From an uncultured Collinsella sp. (GTDB lineage Bacteria > Actinomycetota > Coriobacteriia > Coriobacteriales > Coriobacteriaceae): DNA of 5,437 nucleotides. The translations under genes were made by a program, and so were the position numbers. The stretch covers positions 1 through 5,437 of the forward strand of contig CABUZE010000067.1 in NCBI GenBank assembly GCA_902495955.1, in the 5' to 3' direction. The notes under the pieces are model-generated. The model was not told the DNA's origin. It saw only the letters and a list, made by a program, of their open reading frames with translations, and ran no database searches. Shown here one piece after another: positions 3,673 to 5,437 of the stretch (within the stretch, counting starts at the first letter, position 1; each line of letters starts with the position of its first letter).

Positions 3673-5437
3673 CTACCCGCGGCGACGGGCGCGGCTGTAG
3701 GGCGTATCCACCATGGGCAGATCGGGACGCAGCTTGCCGTCAAATGCGCGATAGGCGTTCTGTACGGCGGGCGCCGTGGGAATCGTTGCGATCTCTCCAA
3801 TGCCCTTGCCGCCGTATGCCACGGGCAACAGCTCGTCCTTCTCCACGTAAATGGCGTGGATATCCGGAATCTCGGGCGCACGGAACAGCCCAAGCGTGCC
3901 GTACCTTGCCTGGGGCACGCAGTCCTTGAGCGGCCAATCCTCGGTAAGCGCATAGCCCATACCCATGAGCACGCCACCTTCGATCTGACCCTGGATGGAG
4001 ATGGGGTTGACCACCTTGCCGGAATCGTGCGCAGCATAGATCTCACTCACGCGACCGTCATCGTCCAAAATGACCACATGCGTGGCAAAGCCGTAGCAGA
4101 TGTGGCTCTTGGGGTTGGGAACATCCGCACCCAGCTTGTCGGTCGGCTCCAGGTACACGTAGCCAAACTCGCATCCCTCGAGCGCCTTGATGGCGGCCGC
4201 GGGATCCTGAGGATGCATACCCTGGCCGGCGACGAGCTCCTGCGTGTGCAGCTGATAGGCGCGACCGTCGTCGTACTCGATTTTGACGCCGTCACCATGC
4301 GCATTCACGGGAGCGGCGGGCGCAGACTTGCCGGCCTCGATGTCAAGCATGGCATCGCGCAGCAGGAAGGCAGCACCGCGCACGGCCTCGCCGGTCACGA
4401 CCGTCTGACGCGAGCCAGACGTGGTGCCGGAGTCGGGAGCGTTCTCGGTAGAGCACTCGCCGTTGGCGATGCAGCGAAGCGGCAGGCCGCATGCCTCGGC
4501 AACGTCCTGCAAAAAGACGGTGTTGCAGCCCTGGCCGATGTCGGACGTGGCGGCATAGACCACGGCCACGCCGTTCTCGACGCGAATCTTGCAGCGGCCG
4601 GCATCGGGCAGGCCAACGCCCACGCCAGCGTTCTTCATGGCACAGGCGATACCGGCGTGTCCGGGATGCGCGTAGTAGGCATCCTTGACCTCGAGCAGCG
4701 TCTCCTTCAGCGCCGTGGAGCAGTCGGCAATCTGGCCGTTGGGCAAAACCTCGCCCGGCTCGATGGCGTTACGGTAGCGGATCTCCCACGGATCCAGGCC
4801 GACCTTCTCTGCCAGCAAGTCGATCAGGCTCTCGAGCGCAAACTCGGACTGGCAAACGCCAAAGCCGCGGTACGCGCCGGCGGGCGGGTTGTTGGTGTAG
4901 TAGCCATAACCGCGAATGTCGGTGTTCTGGTACTTGTAGGGGCCGACGGCATGCGTGCAAGCGCGCTCGAGCACCGGGCCGCACAGCGATGCGTAGGCGC
5001 CGGTATCAAAATTGATCTCGCAATCCAGACCGGTAAAGTTGCCCTCGGCGGCGCAGCCCAGCGTAAAGGTGCCGTCCATGGCATGGCGCTTGGGATGGAA
5101 CGCGAGCGACTCGGCACGCGTGAGCTTGCACTTCACAGGACGCTGGAACTTATATGCGGCGAGCGCGGCCAGATGCTGAATGGACACGTCCTCCTTACCG
5201 CCAAAGCCGCCGCCCACGAGCATGGTCTCGACGACCACGCGCTCGGGTTCGCTATCCCAGCCAAACATGTGGGCGCACTCTTTGCGCGTATCGTAGGCGC
5301 CCTGGTCGGTCGACTGCACCTTGACGCCGTTCTTGTACGGGAAGGCCACGGCGCACTCGGGCTCCAAGAAGGCATGCTCGGTAAAGGGCGTGGTAAAGCG
5401 CTGTGCCACGGTAAACGCGCTCTCTGCCAGCGCCTTG
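3673..5437 (-). CDS. Xanthine dehydrogenase-type molybdenum hydroxylase, molybdopterin-binding part (5' end outside window)
   Basis: The last 587 residues of a molybdopterin enzyme of the xanthine dehydrogenase family, probably the selenium-dependent branch seen in anaerobes, which hydroxylates xanthine or related purines in the cytosol. Visible landmarks in order: FTEHAFLEPE, VGGGFGGKED, LERAC, PAGAYRGFGVCQSE, SDIGQGCNTVFLQDVAEACGL, NAPDSGTTSGSRQ, HDSGKVVNPISIQGQIEGG, and the catalytic GGKGIGEIAT, whose Glu is encoded at 3795-3793. Aligned from memory with bovine xanthine oxidoreductase, the residues matching Glu802 (codon 5193-5191), Arg880 (4965-4963), the Phe of RGFG and Glu1261 are all present; that set favours purine over aldehyde substrates. 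The frame stays open to the window end, so the true start, and the [2Fe-2S] domain that fused members carry, lie beyond it; the GTG at 5409 is an internal valine codon. The gene ends at TAG and a strong terminator. Selenium dependence cannot be read from this part, because the selenium is a cofactor ligand, not a selenocysteine. Confidence 0.93.
   Translation of the reverse strand, partial: KALAESAFTVAQRFTTPFTEHAFLEPECAVAFPYKNGVKVQSTDQGAYDTRKECAHMFGWDSEPERVVVETMLVGGGFGGKEDVSIQHLAALAAYKFQRPVKCKLTRAESLAFHPKRHAMDGTFTLGCAAEGNFTGLDCEINFDTGAYASLCGPVLERACTHAVGPYKYQNTDIRGYGYYTNNPPAGAYRGFGVCQSEFALESLIDLLAEKVGLDPWEIRYRNAIEPGEVLPNGQIADCSTALKETLLEVKDAYYAHPGHAGIACAMKNAGVGVGLPDAGRCKIRVENGVAVVYAATSDIGQGCNTVFLQDVAEACGLPLRCIANGECSTENAPDSGTTSGSRQTVVTGEAVRGAAFLLRDAMLDIEAGKSAPAAPVNAHGDGVKIEYDDGRAYQLHTQELVAGQGMHPQDPAAAIKALEGCEFGYVYLEPTDKLGADVPNPKSHICYGFATHVVILDDDGRVSEIYAAHDSGKVVNPISIQGQIEGGVLMGMGYALTEDWPLKDCVPQARYGTLGLFRAPEIPDIHAIYVEKDELLPVAYGGKGIGEIATIPTAPAVQNAYRAFDGKLRPDLPMVDTPYSRARRRG

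Noticed and set aside
5407..5409. GTG as the start of the hydroxylase gene
   Set aside because: The frame stays open upstream to the window end with family-like residues, and a full enzyme needs more N-terminal sequence; this is an internal valine codon.

Overview
The window reads like an accessory stretch of an actinobacterial gut anaerobe of the Coriobacteriia, most probably Collinsella or a close relative. This rests on recognition, not a search: the AbiEi-like solitary protein, the DUF234-type ATPase and the many TTTCCGC-type intergenic repeats are what I associate with Collinsella genomes, and the moderately high GC with strong AGGAGG-type ribosome binding sites fits.

Layout. (i) Positions 1-60 hold one copy of a dispersed 50-bp hairpin element cut by the window edge. 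(ii) 154-1533, minus strand, encodes a 459-residue ATP-binding protein: an AAA-type P-loop domain, a winged helix, and a C-terminal DUF234 region with a PD-(D/E)XK-like signature. Its promoter lies inside a perfect 22-bp inverted repeat (1552-1601). (iii) 1602-2062 has no convincing gene; it carries two more hairpin units (1657-1768) exactly 62 bp apart, an 11-bp tandem repeat and a small inverted repeat. (iv) 2063-3061, plus strand, encodes a 332-residue AbiEi-antitoxin-like protein with a nuclease-fold C-terminus and no visible partner toxin. (v) 3133-3553 is a seven-unit tandem array of the same hairpin element with a 62-bp period. (vi) A factor-independent terminator (3565-3602) serves the minus-strand gene at 3673-5437, the C-terminal 587 residues of a molybdenum hydroxylase of the xanthine dehydrogenase type, whose 5' part is outside the window.

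How it fits together. The hydroxylase is a metabolic gene for purine catabolism ending at a normal terminator. The rest looks like an insertion-prone accessory segment: two divergently transcribed single-gene units, each with a nuclease-like fold, flanked and separated by one hairpin repeat family that always lies in the same orientation. Whether repeats and genes interact is unknown.

The most unusual signal is the repeat family. Each 50-bp unit is exactly symmetric (CGGAAA ... TCCC-R ... Y-GGGA ... TTTCCG), one base pair shows mixed compensatory changes between units, and several 12-bp linkers are palindromes that would allow a competing hairpin between neighbouring units.
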